A model generated the notes under the pieces. The model saw nothing but the letters and a program-made list of their open reading frames with translations. It searched no databases and had not been told where the DNA came from. The translations under genes were made by a program, and so were the position numbers. 64,000 nt of DNA from NCBI RefSeq assembly GCF_002734215.1, contig NZ_NSEB01000006.1:1-64000 (forward strand), in the 5' to 3' direction. Shown here one piece after another: positions 1-8,586 of the stretch. The DNA is from Fredinandcohnia onubensis (GTDB taxonomy: Bacteria; Bacillota; Bacilli; Bacillales; Bacillaceae_L). Positions within the stretch are counted from its first letter, which is position 1. Each line of letters opens with the position of its first letter.

Positions 1-50
1 TATTGTGTTCAGTTTTCAAAGAACTTTTTTACCGTCGCTCAAAAGCGACT
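1..50 (-). other. leader of rRNA operon (16S gene outside window)
   Basis: Read on the minus strand, this segment holds the hairpin-forming run AGTCGCTTTTGAGCGAC and then TTCTTTGAAAACTGAACA, a sequence typical of the leader just ahead of Bacillus 16S rRNA genes and of the 16S-23S spacer. With the two promoters upstream it marks the 5' end of an rRNA operon transcribed leftward out of the window. The rRNA itself is not included. Confidence 0.8.
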
Positions 51-55
51 TTAAT

Positions 56-85
56 AATATATCATCTAACAACATTTCATGTCAA
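56..85 (-). promoter_or_regulatory. rRNA operon promoter P2
   Basis: On the minus strand, -35 TTGACA (80-85) and -10 TATATT (56-61) are separated by 18 bases. The -10 is followed by ATTAAAGTCGC, as in B. subtilis rrn P2 promoters. It lies about 100 bp downstream of a second promoter, the usual tandem rrn arrangement. Confidence 0.8.
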
Positions 86-158
86 CAACTTTTTCAAGAA
101 ATTTTTCTTCTTTATTAGTTATGACTCAATCAATCACGTTGTCGTGATGACTTAATCT

Positions 159-187
159 ATATTATCAGTCCTCCGTATATTTTTCAA
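159..187 (-). promoter_or_regulatory. rRNA operon promoter P1
   Basis: On the minus strand, -35 TTGAAA (182-187) and -10 TAATAT (159-164) are separated by exactly 17 bases. It sits upstream of P2 and downstream of the gcvPB terminator, so it is separate from the gcv operon. Confidence 0.65.
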
Positions 188-213
188 TAGTTTATACCAC
201 GGTAATTTATGGT

Positions 214-249
214 AAAAAAGAGACTCATCCAAATTAGGTCGAGTCTCTT
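214..249 (-). terminator. gcv operon terminator
   Basis: A perfect 9-bp stem (241-249 with 218-226) followed on the minus strand by a T-run lies just after the gcvPB stop codon. It separates the gcv operon from the rRNA promoters. Confidence 0.85.
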
Positions 250-259
250 CTATATATAT

Positions 260-1720
260 TTATTGTTTTTGGAATCGTAAAACAGGTTTTCTAGCTGCTA
301 ATGTTTCATCAAGTCGACTTACGACTGTTGTATGTGGCGCTTCTTGAACGATTTCTGGATTCTCTTCAGCTTCTTTTGCAATTTGGATCATGGCTTCGAT
401 GAAGTCATCCAATGTTTCTTTAGATTCTGTTTCAGTTGGTTCAATCATCATACATTCCTCAACATTTAATGGGAAGTAGATTGTTGGTGGGTGATATCCA
501 AAATCGAGTAATCGTTTTGCAATATCTAATGTACGAACACCCAATTTCTTTTGACGTCTACCTGAAATGACAAATTCGTGTTTACAATGTCTATCATATG
601 GTAGGTCAAAATATGGTTCTAGGCGACGCATCATGTAGTTTGCGTTGATAACCGCATTTTCAGTTACAGCTTTAAGTCCATCTGGTCCCATTGAACGAAT
701 GTACGTATATGCACGAACATTGATTCCGAAGTTTCCATAGTAAGGTTTTACGCGTCCAATAGAATGTGGACGGTTATAATCAAACTGATAGCCTTCTTCT
801 GTCTTAACGAGTACTGGTTTTGGAAGGTAAGCTATTAGATCTTCTTTCACACCGACTGGGCCAGAACCTGGTCCCCCACCGCCATGTGGTCCAGTAAAGG
901 TTTTGTGTAGGTTTAAGTGAACCACATCAAATCCCATGTCTCCAGGGCGCGCCTTACTTAATACCGCATTTAGGTTTGCGCCGTCATAGTATACTTTACC
1001 ACCGGCAGAGTGAATGATTTCTGTCATTTCAAGAATATTTTCTTCAAATAGACCTAATGTATTAGGGTTTGTTAACATTAATGCCGCAGTGTCTGGTCCA
1101 ACTACACGACGTAAATCCTCTAAATCAACTAGTCCATCTTCATTGGACTTTACTGTAATGGTTTCAAAACCTGCAACTGTTGCAGATGCCGGATTTGTAC
1201 CGTGTGCAGAGTCAGGTACGATTACTTTTGTACGAGCTGAATCGTTATTTGCTTCATGGTATGCACGGATCATCATTAAACCAGTCCACTCACCATGTGC
1301 ACCAGCCGCTGGTTGAAGGGTAACTTCATCCATACCAGTGATTTCTTTTAGGTGTTCTTGCAGGTCATACATTAATTCCATTGCACCTTGGACAGTACTT
1401 TCATCTTGTAATGGATGGATGTGAGCAAATCCATTGAAACGTGCAACATTTTCATTTATCTTCGGATTGTATTTCATTGTACATGAACCTAATGGATAAA
1501 ATCCTGAGTCCACCCCGTGATTACGCTTGGACAATGCTGTATAGTGACGCATGATATCTAATTCTGATACTTCAGGTAGTTCTGGCTCCTCTACTCGAAG
1601 ATAGTCACTAGGGATAACTTCAGCAATGTTGATCTCAGGTACGTCTAAATCTGGCAAACTATAACCAGTTCGGCCTGGCTTAGTTAGTTCAAAAATTAAT
1701 GGTTGATCTTGCTTATTCAT
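260..1720 (-). CDS. gcvPB: Glycine dehydrogenase (decarboxylating) subunit 2
   Basis: This is the catalytic half of the split P-protein of the glycine cleavage system. It decarboxylates glycine with pyridoxal phosphate and passes the aminomethyl group to lipoylated GcvH in the cytoplasm. The PLP lysine is Lys273 in the motif [16 protein letters not shown], and conserved segments such as [14 protein letters not shown] and [11 protein letters not shown] are present. At 486 aa it is full length. The start overlaps the end of gcvPA by 8 bp, consistent with translational coupling, and it is the last gene of the riboswitch-controlled operon. GcvH and Lpd are not encoded in the window. Confidence 0.97.
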   Translation of the reverse strand: MNKQDQPLIFELTKPGRTGYSLPDLDVPEINIAEVIPSDYLRVEEPELPEVSELDIMRHYTALSKRNHGVDSGFYPLGSCTMKYNPKINENVARFNGFAHIHPLQDESTVQGAMELMYDLQEHLKEITGMDEVTLQPAAGAHGEWTGLMMIRAYHEANNDSARTKVIVPDSAHGTNPASATVAGFETITVKSNEDGLVDLEDLRRVVGPDTAALMLTNPNTLGLFEENILEMTEIIHSAGGKVYYDGANLNAVLSKARPGDMGFDVVHLNLHKTFTGPHGGGGPGSGPVGVKEDLIAYLPKPVLVKTEEGYQFDYNRPHSIGRVKPYYGNFGINVRAYTYIRSMGPDGLKAVTENAVINANYMMRRLEPYFDLPYDRHCKHEFVISGRRQKKLGVRTLDIAKRLLDFGYHPPTIYFPLNVEECMMIEPTETESKETLDDFIEAMIQIAKEAEENPEIVQEAPHTTVVSRLDETLAARKPVLRFQKQ

Positions 1721-3059
1721 GGCTATCCCCCAATTCTTTTACAAGAGTATCAATCTCTTCTTTTGTACGAAGCTCAGTAACTGCTACTAACATATGACCC
1801 TCTAATTCTGGGTAGTCACGACCTAAATCATATCCACCGATAATTCCATTTTCTAATAAACGAGCATTCGCTCCTTTAACTGATTTACCTACTTTTACAA
1901 CAAATTCATTGAAGAATGGTCCTTCAAATGCAATTTCAAAACCATTTGCTGCAAATTGTTGTTTAGCATAATAAGCTTTTTGAATGTTTTGTGTTGAAAT
2001 CTCTTTTACACCTTTTTTGCCTAATGCTGTCATCGCAACCGATGCTGCTAATGCGTTAAGCGCTTGGTTCGAACAAATATTTGAAGTAGCTTTGTCACGA
2101 CGAATATGTTGTTCACGTGCTTGAAGTGTTAATACAAAGCCGCGTTTTCCTTGTTCGTCTACTGTTTGACCAACTAAACGGCCAGGTACTTTACGCATAA
2201 GTTTTGATGTTACTGCAAAATATCCACAGTGTGGTCCACCAAATGCCGCTGGGATACCAAATGGTTGAGCATCCCCAACCACGATATCAGCACCAAGTTT
2301 TCCAGGAGGTGTTAAAGCCCCAAGTGCTAATGGGTTGCTTGAAACAACAAACATGCTTTTACCTGTATGAGCAACAGTTTCAATTTCTTTTAATGGTTCA
2401 ATTTGACCAAAGAAATTTGGATATTGAACAATAACACAAGCTACATCGTTATCCATTAGAGAATTTAATGCTTCAACGTCAGTAACACCGTTCTTTGTTG
2501 GAACTTCAACAACCTCAATGTATTGGCCCTTAGCATATGTTTCAAGTACTAGTCTTGATTCTGGGTGCACTCCCTGTGAAACTAAAACTTTTTTATTTCT
2601 TGTACTACCAGAAGCTAGCATCGCTGCTTCTGCAAGTGCAGTTCCACCGTCATACATAGAAGAGTTTGCTACGTCCATTCCAGTTAACTCACAGATCATT
2701 GTTTGAAATTCAAAAATCGCTTGTAGCTCACCTTGAGAAATCTCAGGTTGGTATGGTGTATATGCTGTATAAAATTCTGAACGAGAAAGAACATGATCAA
2801 CAATGACTGGCATGTAGTGATCGTATACACCTGCACCTAAGAAGGAAGCATTGTGGCGTAAATCAGCATTTTTTGCTGCTAGTACTGAAAGTTCCTTCAT
2901 TAAACTAGACTCTGATTTTGCCTTCTTAATGTTGTATTCGCCTTTAAATCGAACACTTTCTGGAATATCATTAAAAAGCTCATCGACTGTAGATACGCCG
3001 ATTGACTGAAGCATTTCGTTTTTATCTTGTTCCGTCATTGGTAAATAACGATGTTTCAT
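1713..3059 (-). CDS. gcvPA: Glycine dehydrogenase (decarboxylating) subunit 1
   Basis: This is the N-terminal-type half of the split glycine cleavage P-protein, which forms a heterotetramer with GcvPB. The 448-aa product begins [17 protein letters not shown], matching the family start. That ATG has a good ribosome site (AAAGGGG, 7 bases away), whereas the ATG 27 bases upstream has none and abuts the gcvT stop. Conserved segments include [15 protein letters not shown] and [10 protein letters not shown]. It carries no PLP lysine of its own, as expected for this subunit. It is the middle gene of gcvT-gcvPA-gcvPB. Confidence 0.97.
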   Translation of the reverse strand: MKHRYLPMTEQDKNEMLQSIGVSTVDELFNDIPESVRFKGEYNIKKAKSESSLMKELSVLAAKNADLRHNASFLGAGVYDHYMPVIVDHVLSRSEFYTAYTPYQPEISQGELQAIFEFQTMICELTGMDVANSSMYDGGTALAEAAMLASGSTRNKKVLVSQGVHPESRLVLETYAKGQYIEVVEVPTKNGVTDVEALNSLMDNDVACVIVQYPNFFGQIEPLKEIETVAHTGKSMFVVSSNPLALGALTPPGKLGADIVVGDAQPFGIPAAFGGPHCGYFAVTSKLMRKVPGRLVGQTVDEQGKRGFVLTLQAREQHIRRDKATSNICSNQALNALAASVAMTALGKKGVKEISTQNIQKAYYAKQQFAANGFEIAFEGPFFNEFVVKVGKSVKGANARLLENGIIGGYDLGRDYPELEGHMLVAVTELRTKEEIDTLVKELGDSHE

Positions 3060-3086
3060 TGATGTACCCCTTTCCCAATTATCCAT

Positions 3087-4190
3087 TTATTTTTTTGGTC
3101 GCTTATAAAACGGTGTTGCAACTATTACTGCTTTAAGGCGTTTTTTACGAACTTGAACTTCAACTTCTTTTCCTAGTTCGGCATGCTCTGATTTAATAAG
3201 AACTAACCCGATATTCTTTTGAAGAGTTGGCGATTGGGTTCCGGTTGTAACTTCACCCACTTGCTCATCTTCAACATATACTTCATAGCCATGACGAGGA
3301 ATCCCTTTGTCAATCATTTCAATTCCTACGATTTTACGTGGAGCACCTTCTGCTTTTTGCTGTTTTAACACTTCTTTTCCAATAAAGTCGGCCTCTTTAT
3401 TCGGCTTAACCGCAAAGCCGATTCCTGCTTCGATTGGCGTGATATCCTTTGAAAGTTCTTGACCATAAAGCGCAAGATTTGCTTCAAATCGTAATGTATC
3501 ACGTGCACCTAGCCCACATGGTAAAACACCTTCAGGTTCACCAGCTTCTAAAATAGCATTCCATAACGCAGCTGTGTCTTCAGCTTGGCAATAGACTTCA
3601 AAACCATCTTCGCCTGTGTAACCTGTTCTCGACACAAGTGTTTTCTTTCCAGCGATTTCGACATCGTCTTGGAATTTAAAAAACTTGATTTCACTTAAGT
3701 CTGTGTTTGACATCTTTTGTAAAACTACTTCAGCTAGCGGCCCTTGAATTGCTATTTGGCCGATTTCATTTGAGATGTTTATGACTTCTACATCACCAAA
3801 GACATGCTGTTTTAACCAGTCAAAATCTTTGTCTGTATTTGAAGCATTTACAACGAGTAAGTAGTGGTCATCCGATTTTTTATAGATTAGTAGGTCATCA
3901 ACCGTTCCACCGTTTTCATAGCACATTGCTGTATATTGTGTTGCGCCATCTTTTAAAAGTGAAACATCATTTGTCATCATTTTTTGGAGAAAAGCTAAGC
4001 TGTCCTTTCCTTTCACATCAATTTCACCCATATGTGAAACGTCAAAAAGACCTGCTTTTGTACGAACCGCTTCATGTTCCTCTTTAATACTTGAAAATTG
4101 GACTGGAAGATCCCATCCACCAAAATCAATTGTTTTGGCGCCATGCTTTTGATATTCATCAAATAATGGTGTTCGTTTTAATTCAGACAA
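3087..4190 (-). CDS. gcvT: Aminomethyltransferase (glycine cleavage T-protein)
   Basis: GcvT transfers the methylene group from aminomethyl-lipoyl-GcvH to tetrahydrofolate and releases ammonia. The 367-aa product has the folate-binding GcvT domain ([28 protein letters not shown]) and the C-terminal barrel domain ([15 protein letters not shown]). It is the first gene of the operon, downstream of a tandem glycine riboswitch and its terminator. Length and order match B. subtilis gcvT-gcvPA-gcvPB. Confidence 0.97.
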   Translation of the reverse strand: MSELKRTPLFDEYQKHGAKTIDFGGWDLPVQFSSIKEEHEAVRTKAGLFDVSHMGEIDVKGKDSLAFLQKMMTNDVSLLKDGATQYTAMCYENGGTVDDLLIYKKSDDHYLLVVNASNTDKDFDWLKQHVFGDVEVINISNEIGQIAIQGPLAEVVLQKMSNTDLSEIKFFKFQDDVEIAGKKTLVSRTGYTGEDGFEVYCQAEDTAALWNAILEAGEPEGVLPCGLGARDTLRFEANLALYGQELSKDITPIEAGIGFAVKPNKEADFIGKEVLKQQKAEGAPRKIVGIEMIDKGIPRHGYEVYVEDEQVGEVTTGTQSPTLQKNIGLVLIKSEHAELGKEVEVQVRKKRLKAVIVATPFYKRPKK

Positions 4191-4267
4191 CCGAATTCCT
4201 CCTTAAAATTGATCATTTTAGTAAGCTACTTGGGTTTTTGCACCATAACCAAAAGATTCTGAAAATG

Positions 4268-4313
4268 CAAAAAAGGACAGATAAACTCCACAGCAGTGTG
4301 AAGTCTCTGTCCT
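4268..4313 (-). terminator. riboswitch-controlled terminator ahead of gcvT
   Basis: On the minus strand, AGGACAGA (4313-4306) can pair with TCTGTCCT (4281-4274), followed by six T residues. The 5' arm overlaps the 3' end of the second glycine aptamer. This is the layout of a glycine ON switch, in which ligand binding prevents terminator formation. Confidence 0.8.
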
Positions 4314-4476
4314 TGCACCTGAAAGTTTACCTAAAAATTTATAAGTCTTAGGTTTGCCCCTTTGGTGGCCGTTAATCGGCTCTCTCCAGAGTTGCGTCAA
4401 ACAAGAGTCTTTTTGCCTGAGAGATTCACAATCGGCTTGCTTGCTCCTTCGGCGCTACAAAAATGTAGTCTCTCCC
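4303..4476 (-). ncRNA. tandem glycine riboswitch
   Basis: Two adjacent aptamers of the glycine class are readable on the minus strand. The first starts GGGAGAGACTAC and contains GCGCCGAAGGAGCAAGC and ATCTCTCAGGCAAAAAGAC. The second contains CCACCAAAGGGGCAAACC and ACTTTCAGGTGCAAGGACAG. Both keep the class signature (GCCGAAGGGGCAA...CTCAGG..AA..GACAG). The pair precedes gcvT-gcvPA-gcvPB, so glycine should switch on its own degradation. Aptamer edges are estimated by eye. Confidence 0.93.
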
Positions 4477-4779
4477 CTTGTTCTCATTCGCGGTCTTCAT
4501 ATTTTTCATTTTTTTGGTAATACTAACAAAACGACTATGGAAATTTTATCATGTCCAAGCCCAAAAGCTCTTATTTTATCATTTAATATAATTTGCTAAT
4601 CCCTACTGAATAGCGTGGAGAAGCGTTTTCTAACTACCTTCATCCTACCATCATCTAGAGATTTGGGCAATAACTTATTTTCTTAACATTAATTTATTTT
4701 TTTAGAAAAACGTTCGGGTTTTATAAAAGACCTTACTTTCTTCTATATAATATATCTACTAAGAAAGGACTGTAATTTT

Positions 4780-6471
4780 ATGAATGTCGATTTTGAATTT
4801 GATCAGTCGTGGCAAGGTGACTTTCTGCAACGAATTGACGATGACGGTCCTTGGGCGAACTGGGAGTTATATAAACTTGCATATGAAGTAGAAAAACACC
4901 AGTCGATACCTGAATTCGAAGGACTTCAGGCTCCTAAGCATTTACCACAGCTAACACCACTACCACATCAGCTTGAAGTTGCTAAGCAAGTGGTAGAAAA
5001 AATGAACGGAAAAGCCATTTTAGCCGATGAGGTTGGGCTCGGGAAAACGATAGAGGCCGGCCTCATATTGAAAGAATATATGATTCGTGGACTGGTGAAG
5101 AAGGTATTAATCCTTGTGCCTGCATCCCTTGTGTCACAATGGGCTTCGGAATTAAATCAGAAGTTTTATATTCCAGCGGTTCAGCAAAAAAAGAGCTATA
5201 TGTGGGAGCAATATGATGTAATTGTTTCGTCTATCGATACGGCAAAAAGAAGTCCACATCGGGAAATCGTGTATGAACAGGATTATGATTTGATCATTAT
5301 CGATGAGGCTCACAAGCTAAAAAACAACAAAACAAAAAACTATGAATTTGTTCAAAACTTAAAAAAGAAGTTTTGCTTACTATTAACAGCTACTCCGATT
5401 CAAAACCGGATCGATGAAATTTTTAATCTTGTGTCATTGCTGAAGCCTGGGCACTTAGGGAATCAGGAGAATTTTGAGGAATCATTCGGAAAGAAAAGTC
5501 GTTCAATTGATGACCATGAGCATTTGAAGGAATTAGTGAATAAGGTAATGATTCGTAATCGCCGTGATGATACTGGAATCGAATGGACAAAGCGCAAGGT
5601 AGAAACAGTGCCAATTGAATTTTCTGAGACTGAACAGGAACTATATGATGCTATTTCTGCCTATCGGTCTAGCTTTTCAGGCTTTGCATCCAGTATGTTC
5701 TCGATTTTAACCTTACAAAGAGAAGCTTGTAGTAGTCGTGAAGCTGTCTACTTTACGTTAAAAAAAATGCTTGAGAAAAAGAATGAAGACGGAAGTAGTG
5801 CGGTTCCAGAGGATATGGTGATTGGCCTGATGAAAAAGGTGGAACAGGTTACTCAAAATTCTAAGGCGGAAAAAGCGGTTGAATTAATCAAGCAAATCGA
5901 TGATAAAGTCATCATATTCACCGAATACCGTGCAACCCAAATGTATTTACAATGGTTCCTGCAGCAAAATGGAATTTCATCTGTTCCTTTTAGAGGTGGA
6001 TTTAAACGCGGGAAAAAGGATTGGATGCGAGAATTGTTTAAAGGAAAGTTCCAAGTGCTGATTGCAACAGAAGCTGGTGGCGAAGGAATTAACCTACAAT
6101 TCTGTAACCATATTATCAATTATGATCTCCCGTGGAATCCAATGAGACTTGAGCAACGGATTGGGCGTATTCACCGCCTAGGTCAGGAAAAGGATGTTCA
6201 TATTTATAATTTCGCAACGAAGAATACAGTTGAAGAGCATATTTTAAAGCTATTATATGAAAAAATTAATCTGTTTGAACGTGTCATTGGACAATTGGAT
6301 GATATCTTAACAAGATTGGATCTCGGAAACATTGAGGACCATATTCAGGACATCATGCTTCGTTCGCGCAGTGAGGGTGAAATGAAAATTAAGATGGAAA
6401 ATTTAACTTCTATCATAAGCTTTGAAGAACAAAATGGTGGTGAGCAGCATGCAGCAACAGGAAATAGTTAA
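4780..6471 (+). CDS. yqhH: SNF2-family DEAD/DEAH-box helicase YqhH
   Basis: This is a superfamily 2 SNF2/RapA-like ATP-dependent DNA translocase of 563 aa. The N-terminal RecA domain has the nucleotide motif ADEVGLGKTIEAG, the Walker B box IIIDEAHKLKN and motif III LLTATPIQN. The C-terminal domain has IIFTEYRATQ, EAGGEGINLQ and motif VI EQRIGRIHRLGQ. The substrate is unknown. It overlaps yqhG by 23 bp, suggesting coupled expression. The pair occupies the same place beside sinIR and gcvT as in B. subtilis. Confidence 0.9.
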   Translation: MNVDFEFDQSWQGDFLQRIDDDGPWANWELYKLAYEVEKHQSIPEFEGLQAPKHLPQLTPLPHQLEVAKQVVEKMNGKAILADEVGLGKTIEAGLILKEYMIRGLVKKVLILVPASLVSQWASELNQKFYIPAVQQKKSYMWEQYDVIVSSIDTAKRSPHREIVYEQDYDLIIIDEAHKLKNNKTKNYEFVQNLKKKFCLLLTATPIQNRIDEIFNLVSLLKPGHLGNQENFEESFGKKSRSIDDHEHLKELVNKVMIRNRRDDTGIEWTKRKVETVPIEFSETEQELYDAISAYRSSFSGFASSMFSILTLQREACSSREAVYFTLKKMLEKKNEDGSSAVPEDMVIGLMKKVEQVTQNSKAEKAVELIKQIDDKVIIFTEYRATQMYLQWFLQQNGISSVPFRGGFKRGKKDWMRELFKGKFQVLIATEAGGEGINLQFCNHIINYDLPWNPMRLEQRIGRIHRLGQEKDVHIYNFATKNTVEEHILKLLYEKINLFERVIGQLDDILTRLDLGNIEDHIQDIMLRSRSEGEMKIKMENLTSIISFEEQNGGEQHAATGNS

Positions 6472-7243
6472 CTTTCTCGAGAATTATTTTGTGTCAAACC
6501 ATTGTGAAATTCTTGAACGTCATCCCGGATATATGACCGTACAATTAACAGTTGATTTAGATAAGCAATTAATGAACCGACCTTTTTATTGGACATATGT
6601 AGAAAAAACAGGTGGAACCCCAAATCCGATGAAGCTTACATTAATTACAGATCGGGACCAAACGCCTGACAATGTGAAGGGCGACTTTATTCATTTTGGT
6701 GCCCCCCGTTTACATCAAATTTTTGAATCAACAAAAAAACTTGCAAGCTATATTCGCTTGTATCAGCAATCACCACTCGGTGTTCAAGGAAATACCCCTC
6801 TTTACCCTTGGCTCGGGTTGAATGTGAAAATTTCATATAAAAGTGACCGCAAGCGTGATGTGCTGATGTCACTTGGATTGCAGCTTATTAATGGAATCAT
6901 TGTTGAAGATTTTCAAGAAAAGGTTGAAAAGTTGCCGCTTACTCCGAAAATACCTGATCACACCTATACAATGTCACCTCTTGTTAAACCACAAAGTGGC
7001 ATTAACCGTCTCCAGCAATATGTGAGAGGGTATGTTGAAACGCAGGACCACTCTTGGGCAGATGAAGCAAGGCAACGCTGGAACGAAGATTTAGCCTTGT
7101 TAGATTCCTTTTATGAAGGAATCGACGAAAAACCAGAAAGCTATGAAATTGAAAAAGAAGCACTCAAAGATCAATACGAACCGAAAGTTCTTGTCGAAAT
7201 TATCAATGGCGGGTTGTTTTATCTTTGTCAAAACACGATGTAA
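6449..7243 (+). CDS. yqhG: YqhG family protein of unknown function
   Basis: The 264-aa product belongs to the YqhG family. I see no catalytic motif, signal peptide or membrane segment. It begins MQQQEIVNFLENYFV. The ATG at 6449 was chosen because it follows GGTGGTGAG, while upstream in-frame starts lie deep in yqhH. Its start lies inside yqhH, so the two are probably translated together and may act together. The function is not known to me. Confidence 0.85.
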   Translation: MQQQEIVNFLENYFVSNHCEILERHPGYMTVQLTVDLDKQLMNRPFYWTYVEKTGGTPNPMKLTLITDRDQTPDNVKGDFIHFGAPRLHQIFESTKKLASYIRLYQQSPLGVQGNTPLYPWLGLNVKISYKSDRKRDVLMSLGLQLINGIIVEDFQEKVEKLPLTPKIPDHTYTMSPLVKPQSGINRLQQYVRGYVETQDHSWADEARQRWNEDLALLDSFYEGIDEKPESYEIEKEALKDQYEPKVLVEIINGGLFYLCQNTM

Positions 7244-7247
7244 AAAT

Positions 7248-7283
7248 GGCCTATCCTCACTTCCGAGGGTAGGTTATCTTTTT
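7248..7283 (+). terminator. yqhH-yqhG terminator
   Basis: A 9-bp stem, CCTATCCTC with GAGGGTAGG (one G-U pair), is followed by a T-rich run just after the yqhG stop codon. Confidence 0.8.
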
Positions 7284-7307
7284 GTGAGGGTATTTCAGAA
7301 GAAATCG

Positions 7308-7314
7308 TTCGACA
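7308..7314 (-). promoter_or_regulatory. candidate Spo0A box
   Basis: TTCGACA here is the exact complement of the Spo0A-box consensus TGTCGAA. It lies about 240 bp upstream of the proposed sinI start site. A 7-base match alone is weak, but sinI of B. subtilis is activated by phosphorylated Spo0A, which gives it context. Confidence 0.35.
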
Positions 7315-7511
7315 AATACCTTACATTTTTATGGTGATTTTACATAAAAACACATTAGAATACTACTAAGTATTAACCATTCGCTTCATCAAGTTTACAT
7401 TTCATAGGTCTAAATCCCTATCCTTCGAGTTTATTCTACACAAATAGTAAAAAACAGCCAAAATCCGCTTAGACGGACGGACTATTATTTATCTTTTGTA
7501 AATATTTTGAC

Positions 7512-7555
7512 ATCGACAGATTTTTACAGAAAGTTTTATTTTCATGTTTTATACT
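7512..7555 (+). promoter_or_regulatory. candidate Spo0A-dependent promoter of sinI
   Basis: A -10 element TATACT (7550-7555) has no recognisable -35 at 16-18 bases. Instead ATCGACA (7512-7518), a 6/7 match to the Spo0A box on the reverse strand, lies about 45-50 bases before the expected start. A missing -35 with a 0A box nearby is typical of Spo0A-activated sigma-A promoters. The transcript would start just before the c-di-GMP riboswitch. This is inference only. Confidence 0.4.
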
Positions 7556-7621
7556 TCTAAATGTAATACAAAGGTTCTATACATAAGGGACTATCGTTTT
7601 AGGTAGACGGCTTAGGTTCGA

Positions 7622-7711
7622 ACAGACAAAGGCAAACCTATTGAAAAATAGGGACGCAAAGTCACAGGTCTAAGATTGGACGTAACAATTAAGACGGCTG
7701 GACTGCCTGGA
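7622..7711 (+). ncRNA. c-di-GMP-I (GEMM-I) riboswitch upstream of sinI
   Basis: The core matches the GEMM-I consensus: GGCAAACC (7631-7638), a GAAA-capped stem, GGGACGCAAAG (7651-7661), GGTCTAAG, and the tetraloop-receptor arm with GGCTGGACTGCC (7696-7707). As far as I can align it, the guanine that distinguishes c-di-GMP from cGAMP variants is kept. The expression platform appears translational: CCT (7706-7708) could pair with AGG of the sinI ribosome site (7731-7733), closing a hairpin with AATAC/GTATT. Position and class are clear, but the sign of regulation is inferred. Confidence 0.92.
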
Positions 7712-7740
7712 ATACTAATTGTATTTTGGGAGGAAACGAA

Positions 7741-7869
7741 ATGTTAAATGAAGTTCAAAACAAAGATGAGCAATTGGATCAAGATTGGATCGACCTTATT
7801 TTAGAAGCAGTGGAGATGGGAATGAGCGTCCAGGATATTCAAGCTTTCCTCCAAAGTAAACCAGCATAA
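7741..7869 (+). CDS. sinI: SinI-type antirepressor (42 aa)
   Basis: This short gene encodes 42 residues. The central part, LDQDWIDLILEAVEMGMSVQ followed by DIQAFLQSK, is the SinI dimerisation domain, closely matching B. subtilis SinI LDQEWVELMVEAKEANISPE. SinI binds SinR through this helical hook and frees matrix-gene promoters. The start has a strong ribosome site, GGGAGG, 7 bases before the ATG. It lacks the longer C-terminal tail of B. subtilis SinI. It is upstream of sinR and directly under a c-di-GMP riboswitch. Confidence 0.9.
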   Translation: MLNEVQNKDEQLDQDWIDLILEAVEMGMSVQDIQAFLQSKPA

Positions 7870-7930
7870 CGGACCTTCTCTATACAAATAATAATATTTA
7901 GGCTACGGATTGGAAACATAAGGATGCGAG

Positions 7931-7961
7931 GGACTCGGTGACAACGGGTTCTTTTATTTTT
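7931..7961 (+). terminator. sinI terminator
   Basis: GGACTCG (7931-7937) pairs with CGGGTTC (7945-7951), allowing G-U pairs, and is followed by TTTTATTTTT. It would partly separate sinI from sinR, which has its own promoter. Confidence 0.6.
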
Positions 7962-8003
7962 CAGTTTTTTGTGTTCTTATTATAAAACATTTTCTTCGTT
8001 ATA

Positions 8004-8012
8004 TGCTATAAT
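8004..8012 (+). promoter_or_regulatory. extended -10 promoter of sinR
   Basis: TGCTATAAT is a perfect extended -10 element (TG at 8004-8005, TATAAT at 8007-8012), 26 bases before the sinR ATG. No good -35 is seen, which an extended -10 tolerates. This gives sinR expression independent of sinI, as in B. subtilis. Confidence 0.6.
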
Positions 8013-8038
8013 AGGTATATGAAGGAAGGTGAGAAAGA

Positions 8039-8365
8039 ATGATTGGTCAACGTATTAAAACATTTCGTTTGCAAAAACAATTATCTCTATCTGAACTAGC
8101 AGATCGCGCTGGAGTTGCCAAATCATACTTGAGCTCTATCGAACGGAATCTCCAATCAAACCCTTCTATCCAATTTCTCGAAAAAATATCTACAGTATTA
8201 GGAGTAACAGTCAATGAATTACTCCATGAACAATCAGAACCTGAAAGTGTAGAACTTGATTCAGAATGGACTAGACTTGTACGCGAGGCAATGAAATCAG
8301 GAGTTTCCAAAGAGGAATTTCGATCATTCTTAGAATTTAATAAGTGGAAAATGGATAATAAATAA
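8039..8365 (+). CDS. sinR: Biofilm master repressor SinR
   Basis: The 108-aa product has an N-terminal Cro/CI-type helix-turn-helix (residues about 1-62; SLSELADRAGVAKSYLSSIE) nearly identical to B. subtilis SinR. Its C-terminal SinI-interaction hook is LDSEWTRLVREAMKSGVSKE followed by EFRSFLEF. SinR represses the tapA and eps operons by binding GTTCTYT-type sites and is titrated by SinI. The ribosome site AAGGAAGGTGAG fixes the start. It lies convergent to the tapA-sipW-tasA operon, as in B. subtilis. A second SinR-like protein is encoded at 12840. Confidence 0.95.
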   Translation: MIGQRIKTFRLQKQLSLSELADRAGVAKSYLSSIERNLQSNPSIQFLEKISTVLGVTVNELLHEQSEPESVELDSEWTRLVREAMKSGVSKEEFRSFLEFNKWKMDNK

Positions 8366-8367
8366 AA

Positions 8368-8406
8368 AATGCTTCGGCACATCGGTTGCCTGAAGCATTT
8401 TTTATT
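8368..8406 (+). terminator. sinR terminator
   Basis: AATGCTTC...GAAGCATT forms an 8-bp stem with extra internal GCA/TGC pairing, followed by TTTTATTTTT, directly after the sinR stop. Confidence 0.85.
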
Positions 8407-8417
8407 TTTAAACAAGG

Positions 8418-8550
8418 TTGTTGATTTCCATTGCAGACACTCGCTTTCCGCGGGCGGTCTGGGAGCCTCCTCGTCGCTAGTGCTCCTGCGGTGTCTCCCC
8501 TGGCCACGCTTTTCCCGCAGGAGTCTCGTGTCTTCCTCTTCAATCAACAA
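8418..8550. repeat. GC-rich fold-back repeat (Bacillaceae intergenic element)
   Basis: The segment is bounded by a perfect 9-bp inverted repeat, TTGTTGATT (8418-8426) and AATCAACAA (8542-8550). Inside are further complementary pairs such as AGACAC/GTGTCT and a core (TTTCCGCGGGCGG, GAGCCTCCTCGTCGC, CCCGCAGGAGTCTC) far richer in GC than its surroundings. I recognise this core from intergenic regions of many Bacillaceae. No complete second copy was seen in this window. Open frames across it are not convincing genes. Confidence 0.75.
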
Positions 8551-8586
8551 GTGGAAATTTGATTAGCTTCTTTATCAACTTTATTT

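Noticed and set aside
7885-7961. Possible second c-di-GMP riboswitch between sinI and sinR
   Set aside because: The stretch with GGAAACATAAGGATGCGAGG looks GEMM-like at first, but lacks GGGACGCAAAG and the receptor arm. The hairpin that remains fits a terminator.
8047-8550. Long minus-strand open frame of 167 codons over sinR and the repeat
   Set aside because: It is antisense to sinR, has no ribosome site and runs through the repetitive element. The composition is not protein-like.
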